From: Hyphomicrobiaceae bacterium
GTDB lineage: Bacteria > Pseudomonadota > Alphaproteobacteria > Rhizobiales > Hyphomicrobiaceae
Direction of reading: 5' to 3'
Assembly (NCBI GenBank): GCA_024281145.1
Contig: JAMXLN010000266.1
Span: forward strand, 1 to 37,958
Length of the DNA stretch: 37,958 nt
Position numbers and translations under genes: made by a program. This document shows positions 19,284 through 27,765 of the stretch, one piece after another. Within the stretch, counting starts at the first letter, position 1. Each line of letters begins with the position of its first letter. The notes beneath the pieces were generated by a model that was given only the letters and a program-made list of their open reading frames with translations, had not been told where the DNA came from and did not search any database.

Positions 19284-19580
19284 ATGAGCGGCAAGCCAAG
19301 TCGAACGGTGATGGCGCCAGCGTCTGTGCCGGCGTTGGCGCGCCATGTCAAAATGCGCCATGACAAGGTGCGCAATCGTTGGGTGATCCTGGCGCCTGAG
19401 CGCGTCTTCACGCCCGATGCCGTTGCGATTGCTGTACTCCAGCTGTGCGATGGCAAGCGCAGCGTCGAGGCCATTGCGGTCGCGCTGGAGCAAACCTACA
19501 ACGCACCCAAGGAACGCATCATCGGCGATATTCTGCCCATGCTGCAGGATCTTGCCGACAGGGGCGTGGTGACGGCGTGA
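19284..19580 (+). CDS. pqqD: PQQ biosynthesis chaperone PqqD
   Basis: Small peptide chaperone that binds the precursor PqqA and presents it to the radical SAM enzyme PqqE in the cytoplasm. The 98-residue protein has the PqqD winged-helix-like pattern: RHVKMRHDKVRNRWVILAPE, RVFTPDAVAIAVLQLCDGKR, SVEAIAVALEQTYNAPKERI, and LQDLADRGVV at the C-terminus. GGAGG lies four bases before the ATG. Its stop overlaps the pqqE start (GTGA), so the two are translationally coupled. No pqqA-like mini-gene, pqqB or pqqC lies in the window. Confidence 0.95.
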   Translation: MSGKPSRTVMAPASVPALARHVKMRHDKVRNRWVILAPERVFTPDAVAIAVLQLCDGKRSVEAIAVALEQTYNAPKERIIGDILPMLQDLADRGVVTA

Positions 19581-20728
19581 ACCCTTTCTCTTTCTCAACG
19601 AGCGCTGAGCAAACGCGAGCCCTCGGGCCCCCGCTCGGATTGCTGGCCGAGCTCACACATCGCTGTCCTCTGCAATGCCCTTACTGCTCAAACCCGCTGG
19701 TGCTGGAGCGCGCTGGCGGCGAGCTCCCAACTGAGATTTGGCTCGACGTCCTCGAGCAAGCCGCCGCACTCGGCGTCCTGCAGCTGCATCTTTCGGGTGG
19801 AGAGCCCACGCTGCGGCCCGATCTTGACGAGATCGTGGCGCTGGCGGCCAAGGTCGGGCTCTATGCCAGCCTCATCACCGCAGGCGTGCTGCTGACGCGT
19901 GAGCGGCTGGAGAAGTTGGCGGCGCTCGGGCTCGATCACGTCCAGGTCTCCGTGCAGGACGCGGAGCCTGGCAACGCCGATCGCATCGCCCGCCATGCCG
20001 GCGGCCACGCCAAGAAAATCGAGGTCGCCCGTTGGGTGCGCACCCTCAAACTGCCGCTCACCGTCAATGCGCCGGTGCATCGCCAAAACATCTCTAACCT
20101 CCCAGCGATCATCGACTTGGCCGTCGACCTCGGTGCGCAACGGCTCGAGGTAGCCCATGTGCAGTACTACGGTTGGGCGCTCCACAACCGCCAGGCGCTG
20201 ATGCCGACGCGCCGGCAAGTGCTCGACAGCGTCGAGCTGGTCGAGCGGGCTCGCGAGCGCCTCAAGGGGGTCCTGGTCATCGACTTCGTGGTGCCAGACT
20301 ACTATGCCCGGCGACCGAAACCGTGCATGGGCGGGTGGGGACGCGGCAGCATCAATATAACCCCCTCGGGAAGGGCGCTGCCCTGCCACGCCGCCGAGAC
20401 CATTCCGGGGCTCCTGTTCGATAACGTGCGCGACAAGCGCCTCGCCGACATCTGGCTCCACTCCGACGCGTTCCAACGCTTTCGCGGCACCGATTGGATG
20501 CCGCAGCCGTGCCGCTCCTGCGAGTTGCGGACCGTCGATTGGGGCGGGTGCCGCTGCCAGGCCCTGGCCTTTGCGGGCGATGCTGGCCTGACCGATCCCG
20601 CTTGCGCCAAGTCCGACCTGCACGCGGCGTTCACGCAAATCGCCGAAGCAGAGGCCTCCGAGCCGGCGCGGGAACTGGTGTTCCGCAATCCTCGCGCAGG
20701 GCGGGACGTTGAGGTCGGCCGACGCTGA
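19577..20728 (+). CDS. pqqE: PqqA peptide cyclase PqqE (radical SAM)
   Basis: Radical SAM enzyme that links glutamate and tyrosine side chains in PqqA, the first chemical step of pyrroloquinoline quinone synthesis. Starting at the overlapping GTG (19577) it has 383 residues: LLAELTHRCPLQCPYCSNPL contains the C30-x3-C34-x2-C37 cluster motif, LHLSGGEPTLRPDLDEI the SAM-binding GGEP, and VQYYGWALHNRQALMPTR is diagnostic of PqqE. The C-terminal SPASM domain has CMGGWG, LPCHAAETIPG, CRSCELRTVDWGGCRCQ and a late cysteine in DPACAKSD for the auxiliary clusters. All expected cysteines are present. The partner genes must be elsewhere. PQQ serves periplasmic quinoprotein dehydrogenases. Confidence 0.97.
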   Translation: MNPFSFSTSAEQTRALGPPLGLLAELTHRCPLQCPYCSNPLVLERAGGELPTEIWLDVLEQAAALGVLQLHLSGGEPTLRPDLDEIVALAAKVGLYASLITAGVLLTRERLEKLAALGLDHVQVSVQDAEPGNADRIARHAGGHAKKIEVARWVRTLKLPLTVNAPVHRQNISNLPAIIDLAVDLGAQRLEVAHVQYYGWALHNRQALMPTRRQVLDSVELVERARERLKGVLVIDFVVPDYYARRPKPCMGGWGRGSINITPSGRALPCHAAETIPGLLFDNVRDKRLADIWLHSDAFQRFRGTDWMPQPCRSCELRTVDWGGCRCQALAFAGDAGLTDPACAKSDLHAAFTQIAEAEASEPARELVFRNPRAGRDVEVGRR

Positions 20729-20758
20729 GGATCCCCGACTGGTCTGGCGTGGGCAGCG

Positions 20759-21646
20759 CTAGCGCCGGCTGTCCGCGGTGCGCTCGAGCGTAAGCACGGT
20801 CCAGCCAGCGCGACGGCTGCGGGCTGCGAGCCTGAAGCCCGCCGCGCGGTAGGTCGCGATGAGCTCGCGCGCTTGATGGTCGAGAAGGCCGCAGAGCACC
20901 GCGATCCCGCGCGGGCCTAGTCCGCGCCGCATGGCGGGGGCGAGCGCGATCAAGGGGCCGGGCAGCAAATTGGCGAGGACGAGGTCGAAGCCTCGCGGCC
21001 GGCGCAGCCGCGCATGCGCGAAGTCGGTTGCGGCCATGACGCGCACGCGCGGGCCTGCGCCGTTGAGGCGCGCGTTGGTGTGTGCGACGGCGACTGCCAG
21101 CGGATCGTTGTCGACGGCGAGCACATGGGCACCGGGAATGGCTCGGGCTGCCGCGATGGCGAGCACACCCGTCCCGCAGCCCAGATCCAACACGCTCCTG
21201 AAACACCGTCGTCGGACCAGGCGGTCAATGGCCTCGAGGCATAGGGTGGTCGTGGCGTTGTGTCCGGTGCCGAAGGCTGCGCCAGCTTCGATCTCGATCG
21301 CCATCCGCTGCGGACGTATGCGCTCGCGGTCGTGGCGACCATGCACAAGGAACCGCCCGGCGGCAACGGGAGGCAGTGCGGCTTGCGACAGGGCCACCCA
21401 GTCTTGATCGGGCACGGCTTCCAGAACCGGGCTGGGCATCGGGGTGGCGAGCGACCACGCTCCGCGGGCTAGATCCGCAAGGCAAGGTGGCGTGGCGTAG
21501 TAGGCCTCCACGACAAAGCGTCCCGGCCCGTTCTCAAACAGCGTGACGGCCAGCGCGGGCGGCGTGGCCCGTTCGGCGAGGAGATCGGCCATGCTCCTTG
21601 CCACAGCGAGCGCACTGGGGGGAAAACGGAGTTTAAAGAGCGGCAT
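20759..21646 (-). CDS. prmA: Ribosomal protein L11 methyltransferase
   Basis: SAM-dependent enzyme that trimethylates lysine and alpha-amino groups of ribosomal protein L11. From the ATG at 21646 the protein has 295 residues (an upstream ATG at 21682 adds 12 unlikely ones). The N-terminal domain is poorly conserved, as usual, with QDWVALSQAALPPV and RFLVHG. The methyltransferase core shows IEIEAGAAFGTGHNATTTLC (PrmA signature GTGH), SVLDLGCGTGVLAIAAAR (SAM motif I), VLAVDNDPLAV, and DLVLANLLPGPLIALAP, corresponding to the N-I-L-A motif. It is convergent with pqqE across 30 bp. No good Shine-Dalgarno sequence is visible. Confidence 0.93.
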   Translation of the reverse strand: MPLFKLRFPPSALAVARSMADLLAERATPPALAVTLFENGPGRFVVEAYYATPPCLADLARGAWSLATPMPSPVLEAVPDQDWVALSQAALPPVAAGRFLVHGRHDRERIRPQRMAIEIEAGAAFGTGHNATTTLCLEAIDRLVRRRCFRSVLDLGCGTGVLAIAAARAIPGAHVLAVDNDPLAVAVAHTNARLNGAGPRVRVMAATDFAHARLRRPRGFDLVLANLLPGPLIALAPAMRRGLGPRGIAVLCGLLDHQARELIATYRAAGFRLAARSRRAGWTVLTLERTADSRR

Positions 21647-21762
21647 GGACGGCGTTGGAGCACGAGCGCACGCCGTGTGCAATCCGACGTTGGCCGCGGC
21701 GAGCCTGACGGGCGCCGATGGGCCACGCCCAGTGCCCGCTCAACCACGCCTGAGCGGCCCGC

Positions 21763-22698
21763 TCAAGTTGGCCGCGCCAATCCGCTCGCGGTCGCCGCCC
21801 CGCGCAACTTGTACCAGGGATGCGGGTTGCCAGGCACTTTGACGCGCAGCGTGTAGAGGGATGTGTGCGCGCAGCACAGCAAGGTGCGCAGATCTGGTCC
21901 GCCGAAGGCAAAATTCACCGCCTGCTCGGGCCACCGGATGATCCCGATGCACTTGCCCGCGGGTGTGAACACCCAGATACCGCCGGGCCCCGTGCAATAG
22001 ACGCGGCCGATGCTGTCCACCTTGAGGCCGTCTGGGATGCCGGGTGCCGCGCCTTCGTTCATGTCCGCGAAGATGCCGCGTGCAAGCAAATTGCCATCCA
22101 CGTCAAGCTTCAGCGCGTGGATGTACTTTGACGAGCGCGTGTTGGCGACGTAAAGGGTCCGCTCATCGAGCGACAGCGCAAGCCCGTTTGGGTATTCGCA
22201 AAGCGCAAGCTGCGTCAGCGCACCGTCGGGCGCCAGGCGATAGACGGCGGCGCCATCCCAGAGGTTGTCTTCACCGGCCGGGCCCGGAATCTCGCGCTCC
22301 TGGTAGGCGCGCCGCTTGTCAGGATCGGTGAAATAGAGGCAGCCGTTCGAGTGGCAAATTACGTCGTTGGGCCGCGCGAAGCGCCCGCCTCTATATCTGT
22401 CGGCGAGAATTTCGACCGTCCCGTCCGCTCGCATACGGCTCACGAATCTGCCATCGCCTTCGCACAGAATGAGGCGCCCCTCAAGATCGAAGGTCGTGCC
22501 GTTGCCGCCCTGCGTGTTGCTCCTGACCACTTCGGGCCTCTGGTTCGGTGCCATGCGAAACAGCGTGTTTTGGCGGATGTCGACGAAGTACCAGTAGTCA
22601 TCGGGATGCCACAGCGGGCCCTCGGTGAAAATAAAGCCCGTGGCAAGGCGCTCGGCCTCGGTGGTTTCCAGGACCTCCGGCAAATCGTTGGCGGGCAT
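21763..22698 (-). CDS. SMP-30/gluconolactonase family protein
   Basis: Six-bladed beta-propeller hydrolase, 311 residues; family members open sugar lactones with a bound divalent metal. Metal-site motifs are intact: [11 protein letters not shown] (glutamate), [11 protein letters not shown] (asparagine), [19 protein letters not shown] (asparagine), and [15 protein letters not shown] (aspartate). The ATG at 22698 is chosen because AAGGAG lies eight bases before it; an ATG at 22743 would overlap the upstream gene. No signal peptide is seen, so it is probably cytoplasmic. It starts 29 bp after the GMC oxidoreductase stop, so the pair is likely one operon: a dehydrogenase that makes a lactone and a hydrolase that opens it. 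The substrate is unknown. Confidence 0.88.
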   Translation of the reverse strand: MPANDLPEVLETTEAERLATGFIFTEGPLWHPDDYWYFVDIRQNTLFRMAPNQRPEVVRSNTQGGNGTTFDLEGRLILCEGDGRFVSRMRADGTVEILADRYRGGRFARPNDVICHSNGCLYFTDPDKRRAYQEREIPGPAGEDNLWDGAAVYRLAPDGALTQLALCEYPNGLALSLDERTLYVANTRSSKYIHALKLDVDGNLLARGIFADMNEGAAPGIPDGLKVDSIGRVYCTGPGGIWVFTPAGKCIGIIRWPEQAVNFAFGGPDLRTLLCCAHTSLYTLRVKVPGNPHPWYKLRGAATASGLARPT

Positions 22699-22726
22699 CG
22701 CTCGTGCTCCTTGGGCTGCAGTCGGC

Positions 22727-24343
22727 TCAAGCTTGCTTGGCATCCTCCAACATCATCGCTGCCCCCTTTTCGCCGATCATGATCGAGGGTGCGTTGGTGT
22801 TGCCGCCGATCACCTGGGGCATGATGGATGCGTCCATCACCCGGAGCCCGCGGAGCCCGTGCACTTTCAGTCGCGCATCCACCACGGCGTCAGGCCCGTG
22901 TCCCATGCGACACGTGCCGACGGGGTGAAGGTTGGAGACGCCGCGGTTGCGCAAATCCTCGATCAGCGCCGCGTCGCTCGTCACCTCAGGTCCAGGATGC
23001 ACCTCCGCGACTATGTAGGGTTTGAGGGCCGGTTGGGCGGCGATCTTGCGGGCCAGCCGCATGCCATGGAGCATGGCGTCGATATCGTACGAGGTCTCGA
23101 GAAACTTGAACTCGATCCTTGGCGGGTGCAGCGGGTCGGGACTCTTGAGGCTCAGCCTGCCGCGTCCTTCGGGCCGCAGGTGCACCGGCGAGATCGTAAA
23201 TCCTGGCCACGTGTGGGCCCAGACGCCGGAGCGATCGCGCTTCTCGATCGACCAAAGGAAAATGTTCATCTGCAAGTCGGGACGATCGAAGCGCGGGTCC
23301 GATCGCACCAGGATGCCGGCGAGCGTGCTGATGCCGGCAAGCGGCCCGGAGCGAGCGAGCACATACTGGAGGCCGGCGAAAACCTTTTGCGTGCGAGAGG
23401 CGGCGAGATCGTTGAGCGTGCGCGCTTTGGTGGCGCGCCAGGCGGCGTAGGAATTGAAATGGTCGTGCAGATTGGCGCCGACCGCCGGCAGGTCACGAAC
23501 GAGCGCGATCCCCATCTCCTTCAGATGCGCGGCCGGTCCGATGCCGGACAGGAGCAGCAGCTGCGGCGAGCCATAGACGCCGCCCGATACCACCACCTCG
23601 CCGCGGCAGCGTGCCCTTTCGAGGCCACCCGGGGTGCGGTACTCGACGCCGACGGCGCGGCCGTCCTCGATGAGGATGCGCGTGGCATGCGCATTCGGCA
23701 TAACCATGAGATTTTTTCGGTCGCGTGCGGGTCTCAGATAGGCAACTGCAGCGCTCCAGCGCCGGCCGTTGCCGACGGTCGACTGGTAGTAGCCGACGCC
23801 CTCTTGGGTGGCGCCGTTGAAATCCCGATTGCGTGGGATCCCTGCCTGGACAGCGGCCTCGATGACGGCGTCGATGATTTCGCTGCGAAAGCGATTGTCG
23901 CTCACCTTAAGCGGTCCGCCCACGCCGTGGAACTCGTCCGCGCCCCGCTCCTGGTCTTCCGCTTTGCGGAAGAAGGGCAGCACGTTTGTGTAGTCCCAGC
24001 CCTCGCAGCCGCGCTGGCGCCAACCGTCATAGTCGGCCGGCGTGCCTCGCATGTAGACCATGCCGTTGAGGGAACTCGTTCCGCCCAGCATCTTGCCGCG
24101 CGGCTGATAAGAAGTGCGGCCGTTTAGGCCGGCAACCGGTTCGCTTTCGAACTTCCAGTTATAGACCTCGTGCGTATAGAGCTTGTGATAGCCGATCGGG
24201 ATGTGGATCCAGGGATGGCGGTCGCGACGACCAGCCTCGAGCAACAGCACCCGATAGCGCCCCGACTCCGATAGGCGTGCCGCCACCGCACAGCCGGCCG
24301 ATCCCGCCCCGGTGACGATGAAGTCGAAGGTCTCCTCGTGCAT
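22727..24343 (-). CDS. GMC family FAD oxidoreductase (choline dehydrogenase-like)
   Basis: FAD-dependent alcohol dehydrogenase of the glucose-methanol-choline family, 538 residues. The ATG at 24343 follows AGGAGGGG and gives the normal start [20 protein letters not shown], a Rossmann FAD motif. Further hallmarks are [20 protein letters not shown], the second GMC signature [19 protein letters not shown], and the C-terminal active site [18 protein letters not shown] with the catalytic histidine and [16 protein letters not shown] with the second catalytic residue as asparagine. No signal peptide is visible. Family members oxidise choline, polyethylene glycol, sugars and other alcohols, so the neighbouring lactonase favours a sugar or polyol but does not prove it. 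Confidence 0.93.
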   Translation of the reverse strand: MHEETFDFIVTGAGSAGCAVAARLSESGRYRVLLLEAGRRDRHPWIHIPIGYHKLYTHEVYNWKFESEPVAGLNGRTSYQPRGKMLGGTSSLNGMVYMRGTPADYDGWRQRGCEGWDYTNVLPFFRKAEDQERGADEFHGVGGPLKVSDNRFRSEIIDAVIEAAVQAGIPRNRDFNGATQEGVGYYQSTVGNGRRWSAAVAYLRPARDRKNLMVMPNAHATRILIEDGRAVGVEYRTPGGLERARCRGEVVVSGGVYGSPQLLLLSGIGPAAHLKEMGIALVRDLPAVGANLHDHFNSYAAWRATKARTLNDLAASRTQKVFAGLQYVLARSGPLAGISTLAGILVRSDPRFDRPDLQMNIFLWSIEKRDRSGVWAHTWPGFTISPVHLRPEGRGRLSLKSPDPLHPPRIEFKFLETSYDIDAMLHGMRLARKIAAQPALKPYIVAEVHPGPEVTSDAALIEDLRNRGVSNLHPVGTCRMGHGPDAVVDARLKVHGLRGLRVMDASIMPQVIGGNTNAPSIMIGEKGAAMMLEDAKQA

Positions 24344-25054
24344 GGCCCTCCGCCCCTCCTTCTGTGTCGATTGCCGGCTGCCCCCGAACTTTGGAGTGCG
24401 GCCGCTCGGACGGGGAACAATTTGGCTCCCATTCGACAACGAGCGTCAACCCGGCGGCGGCGGATTTCCCATGCAGATCTGACCTGCGGTCCAGGTCGGG
24501 CGGGGTGCACCCGCCATGGCCGCAGTTGATGTGCGCCAAGGCCGCCATGTCAGCCAGGTCCGCCATCGCGAGGCGGTCGACTGCGGGCCAGTCTCCCCCG
24601 CTCAATGGGTGCGCGCGCGGCGGGAAGCTCGATGGCTACGCAGCTTTGCGGGCGCATCCGATTGCAGCTGCGCACCGACCTGCGTTCACGAGCCCAGCTC
24701 TTCGGCCCGTCGCGGGAGCGATGGTATTTGCCGGCATGGTCGCGTCGAGGCGAGCCCTCTGGCTCGATCAGCATCGTTCTTCCCGCGATAAGCGGTGCGC
24801 CTTCTTCGGGGGATCACGGGTCCAAAAAACGAGCGGATCATGCGCGCCCTCTATCCCCGGCCAGGTCCCGCGGTCGTCGGCAATGGCCCCGTGCTTGGGC
24901 TGCGGGCGTCATTTCGATGTCGGCAGTGCCGTGGGCTGGCGTGCGCATCGCGAATGAGCCTGTCGAGGCGCAATGCATCGCGTCGACCCAACGATAGGGT
25001 TCACATTTCTGTTGTGTCGGCGTTCTAATGTGGCCGCATAGGGTCAGAGCCAGC
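24344..25054. other. Gene-free stretch upstream of the phosphoesterase gene
   Basis: About 700 bp between the divergent GMC and phosphoesterase genes. Open frames exist on both strands but all have arginine- and serine-rich, shadow-like compositions, no ribosome-binding site and no recognised motif. I found no repeat, RNA gene or pseudogene. Only the last 60 bp carry a plausible promoter. Confidence 0.5.
25000..25029 (+). promoter_or_regulatory. Possible sigma-70 promoter of the phosphoesterase gene
   Basis: TTCACA (25000-25005) and TCTAAT (25024-25029), each five of six matches to the -35 and -10 consensus, are separated by 18 bp. Transcription would start about 20 bases before the phosphoesterase ATG at 25055. 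Based on sequence match only. Confidence 0.35.
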
Positions 25055-25906
25055 ATGGCGCGGATCGTCGTCCTCTCGGACATCCACCTGTCACCGACAC
25101 ACGGGTTCTTCTGGGAGAACTGGTGCACTGCGCGCGCGTTTGCCAATGCCGCCAGCGCCGATGCGGTGATCGTTAATGGCGACCTCACGATCAACGGCGC
25201 GGACAGTGACGCTGAGATCGCCTTCGCAGCCAACGCATTGACGAGCCTGCGGGCGCCCGTCATGACGCTGCCCGGCAACCATGATGTGGGCGACGAGCCA
25301 CCGGGTCAGGACCCCAACCAGATCATTGATGCTGACCGCCTGGCCCGCTGGGGCCGGTTCTTTGAGAGCGATCGTTGGACGCTGGATGTAGGCGGCTGGC
25401 GCTTGGTCGGGGTCAATGCGCAGCTCTTGGGCTCCGGTCTGGCGCGCGAAAAGGCGCAGGACGAGTGGCTCGATGAGAAGTTGGAGGCCGTTGCGAGGCG
25501 GCCCATCGCGCTCTTCCTGCACAAGCCGCTCTTCCTGGAACTTCCCACCGAGGACGTGGTAACTCCCGCGTGCATTGCACCCCTGGCCCGCGCACGCCTG
25601 CTCGATGGGCTGCATCGCTACGACGTTCGCCTCATCGTCAGCGGTCACCTGCATCAGCATCGCGATCGCATGCTCGCTGGCCTGCGGCATCTATGGGTAC
25701 CCGCCGTTGCCTTTGCTGCGCCACAGTCACATGGCGGTGACAGCCGGTGCGGGATCACGGTGCTGGATTTTTCCTCGGATAGCCTGCAGGTGACAATCGA
25801 ACGACCTCGTGCGTTGGTCTCGCACGACCTGGCGGCGATCAAGGGCCATGGACGTTACCAGTTCCTGCGCGATATGCCGGCCTGTCCTCCCTCGCACGAG
25901 GGCTAA
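25055..25906 (+). CDS. Calcineurin-like metallophosphoesterase
   Basis: Dimetal phosphoesterase, 283 residues. All ligand blocks are present in order: VLSDIHLSP (D-x-H), NGDLTI (G-D), LPGNHDVG (G-N-H-D), FLHKPLF (histidine), and VSGHLHQHR (G-H-x-H). The ATG at 25055 gives MARIVVLSDIHLS directly; an earlier ATG at 25028 adds nine residues not expected. No signal peptide or membrane segment is seen, so it is cytoplasmic. The pattern is close to the class III cyclic-nucleotide phosphodiesterases (CpdA type), but the substrate cannot be settled by motif alone. It is a single gene, with the M28 peptidase 330 bp further on. Confidence 0.9.
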   Translation: MARIVVLSDIHLSPTHGFFWENWCTARAFANAASADAVIVNGDLTINGADSDAEIAFAANALTSLRAPVMTLPGNHDVGDEPPGQDPNQIIDADRLARWGRFFESDRWTLDVGGWRLVGVNAQLLGSGLAREKAQDEWLDEKLEAVARRPIALFLHKPLFLELPTEDVVTPACIAPLARARLLDGLHRYDVRLIVSGHLHQHRDRMLAGLRHLWVPAVAFAAPQSHGGDSRCGITVLDFSSDSLQVTIERPRALVSHDLAAIKGHGRYQFLRDMPACPPSHEG

Positions 25907-26238
25907 CGAGCAAGGTCCACGTCGCAGAACTGATGTTGTGCCGGTCCACGAAGTCGCGAAGGCTCCGCTCCGAAGTCACTTTTTTCTTGCGGCGCTATGC
26001 GCGTTCCCGATGCGGCGGGTTATCTCCGCGGTGGAGAACGGCATGATCGACACCTCAGATTTCTTTCATGTTAAGGTCGCATCAACTTGAGGTGCCCCTG
26101 AACTACATCGTTGGGCCATCAGGGGTAGCATTCTCAAACACGCAAGATGCAGAACGTGTGCGCGTTCGATGACCACTGCGATCATTATTCGCGCCGAGCG
26201 GTCGACAGGTACAATAGCTGGTAAGAAGTACGATCTCC
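25907..26238. other. AT-richer intergenic stretch before the M28 peptidase
   Basis: About 330 bp with no supported gene. A 7-bp inverted repeat CCCCTGA...TCAGGGG brackets roughly 26095-26126 but has no T-run. TACAAT at 26210-26215 could be a -10 element for the peptidase gene; no good -35 precedes it. Base composition is visibly less GC-rich than on the left. Confidence 0.4.
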
Positions 26239-27231
26239 ATGCGCGGCTTTTGGCTCGGTCTGGTCATTGGGTTAATCGTTATACCGCCTACCCTCATAAT
26301 AGCGTGCGGGTGGTACATGCTGGCTGTGCCCGGTCGCAGCTATAAGGGTCCACTACCCGCGCCAACACCCAAGGAGCGGGATCTGGCCTCTCGACTGAGA
26401 GCGCACGTGTTGGCCATCGCCAGCGCTCCGCACAATGTGCAGCATGATCAGGAACTCGAAGCTGCGGCGCTGTACATTGAGGGTGAACTGCAAAAAATTG
26501 GGTACTCCGTAGGTCGCCAGGAATTTTCGGTGGACGGCAACAATGTTCGTAACATAGAGGCGGTACAAGATGGGCGCGACCCAACAGCAACGCTTGTCGT
26601 TGGTGCGCACTACGATTCCTACGAGGATGCTCCGGGCGCAAACGATAATGCCACCGGAACTGCGGCTGTGATTGAATTGGCACGCCTACTCAAAGATTGG
26701 CAACCCGAACACACGCGCTTGCGGTTTGTTCTGTTTGTTAACGAGGAGCCCCCCTACTATCGTACGCGCGACATGGGAAGCTGGCGTTACGCTGAACGGC
26801 TCTCCGACACTGGCGATCGTGTACTGGGTATGATCGCGCTCGAAACGATGGGCGCTTTTTCTGACACCCCCAATTCGCAACGCTACCCTCAACCGTTTGG
26901 CCTGATCTTTCCCTCGACCGCAAACTTCATCGCGTTTGTGGGTTTGCCCGGCGCACGCGGATTCTTGCGCGACGTCATCGGTTCATTCCGTCGGAACTTG
27001 GCGTTCCCGTCGATTGGCGGCCTTGCTCCCGATATTGTGCCCGGCATCGGGTGGTCTGACCACTGGGCCTTTCAGCAGTTTGGGTTCCCGGCGATCATGA
27101 TAACGGACACAGCGCCCTACCGCTATCCTCACTACCATCTGCCGAGCGATACGCCCGACAAGGTGGACTACGATAAGCTCGCACGCATCACGAGTGGTCT
27201 AGAGCTGGTCGTGCGCGATATTGCCCGTTAA
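26239..27231 (+). CDS. Membrane-anchored M28 family zinc aminopeptidase
   Basis: Di-zinc metallopeptidase of family M28, 330 residues. An N-terminal hydrophobic helix (FWLGLVIGLIVIPPTLIIAC) anchors it with the catalytic domain probably in the periplasm. Metal ligands are visible: histidine and aspartate in VGAHYDSYEDAPGANDNATG (GAHYD, then ANDNATG), the glutamate pair in FVNEEPPYY, the residue in MIALETMGAF, and the last histidine in HYHLPSDTPDKVDY. These peptidases trim N-terminal residues, but in bacterial relatives the substrate is usually unknown. Codon choice is more AT-rich than in the flanking genes, which suggests acquisition by transfer. A weak AAGAAG lies upstream of the ATG. It is not in an operon. 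Confidence 0.88.
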   Translation: MRGFWLGLVIGLIVIPPTLIIACGWYMLAVPGRSYKGPLPAPTPKERDLASRLRAHVLAIASAPHNVQHDQELEAAALYIEGELQKIGYSVGRQEFSVDGNNVRNIEAVQDGRDPTATLVVGAHYDSYEDAPGANDNATGTAAVIELARLLKDWQPEHTRLRFVLFVNEEPPYYRTRDMGSWRYAERLSDTGDRVLGMIALETMGAFSDTPNSQRYPQPFGLIFPSTANFIAFVGLPGARGFLRDVIGSFRRNLAFPSIGGLAPDIVPGIGWSDHWAFQQFGFPAIMITDTAPYRYPHYHLPSDTPDKVDYDKLARITSGLELVVRDIAR

Positions 27232-27765
27232 TGGAAGCGATAGGTCCGTTCAATCGTGTTCGAGCGTCGTGGCGAGCGCGGGGCACCCTCGGAAATTCCC
27301 CTGGGTTTGCCGCCCAGAAGCAACGGGCGTCCGACAGGCCGTTCTCAGCTCATCGCTGCAAGCGGGGAAAGCAGATGTGCGCTTAACCCCATCCGCACCC
27401 CGCCGGTCGATGCGTGACACATAGATCCGCACTAAGCTCGCTGATGGCTGGAGCAAATCCCCACCGTCTGTCACCGTGCGGGCTCGCTCCTGGGCGACGC
27501 AGCCCAACCGAGCGCAAGCGGCTGCTGCACTTTCATAACCACGTTGCCGACTGGCCAGCGGGCGCCCAACGCCAAGCTTGGGGTCTCGACCGTTGTCAAT
27601 TGCACGCGACAGTCTTAGCTTCGTGACGCCCCTCCTGGGGGCTTGGCCAGCGCGCTCACCAGAGCGCTGATGGCAGGAGTCGGGGTGCTGGTGATCCTGA
27701 CGAAATGCCGCGGGAACGGAAGGAAGAGACCAGCTGTTTCTGTGGGCTGCCATACGAGAGCTCGA
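27232..27765. other. Intergenic stretch upstream of the cytochrome bd genes
   Basis: About 530 bp. Open frames on both strands have shadow-like composition and no motif I recognise. The last part runs in frame into the cydA gene but shows no membrane or family signal, so it is treated as leader. No repeat, RNA gene or clear FNR/ArcA-like site was seen. Confidence 0.45.

Noticed and set aside
22625-24127. 500-residue plus-strand open frame opposite the GMC oxidoreductase
   Set aside because: No family motifs, and the minus-strand gene is unambiguous.
24364-24997. Open frames of 130-197 residues upstream of the phosphoesterase
   Set aside because: No ribosome-binding site, no motif, and composition typical of non-coding GC-rich DNA.
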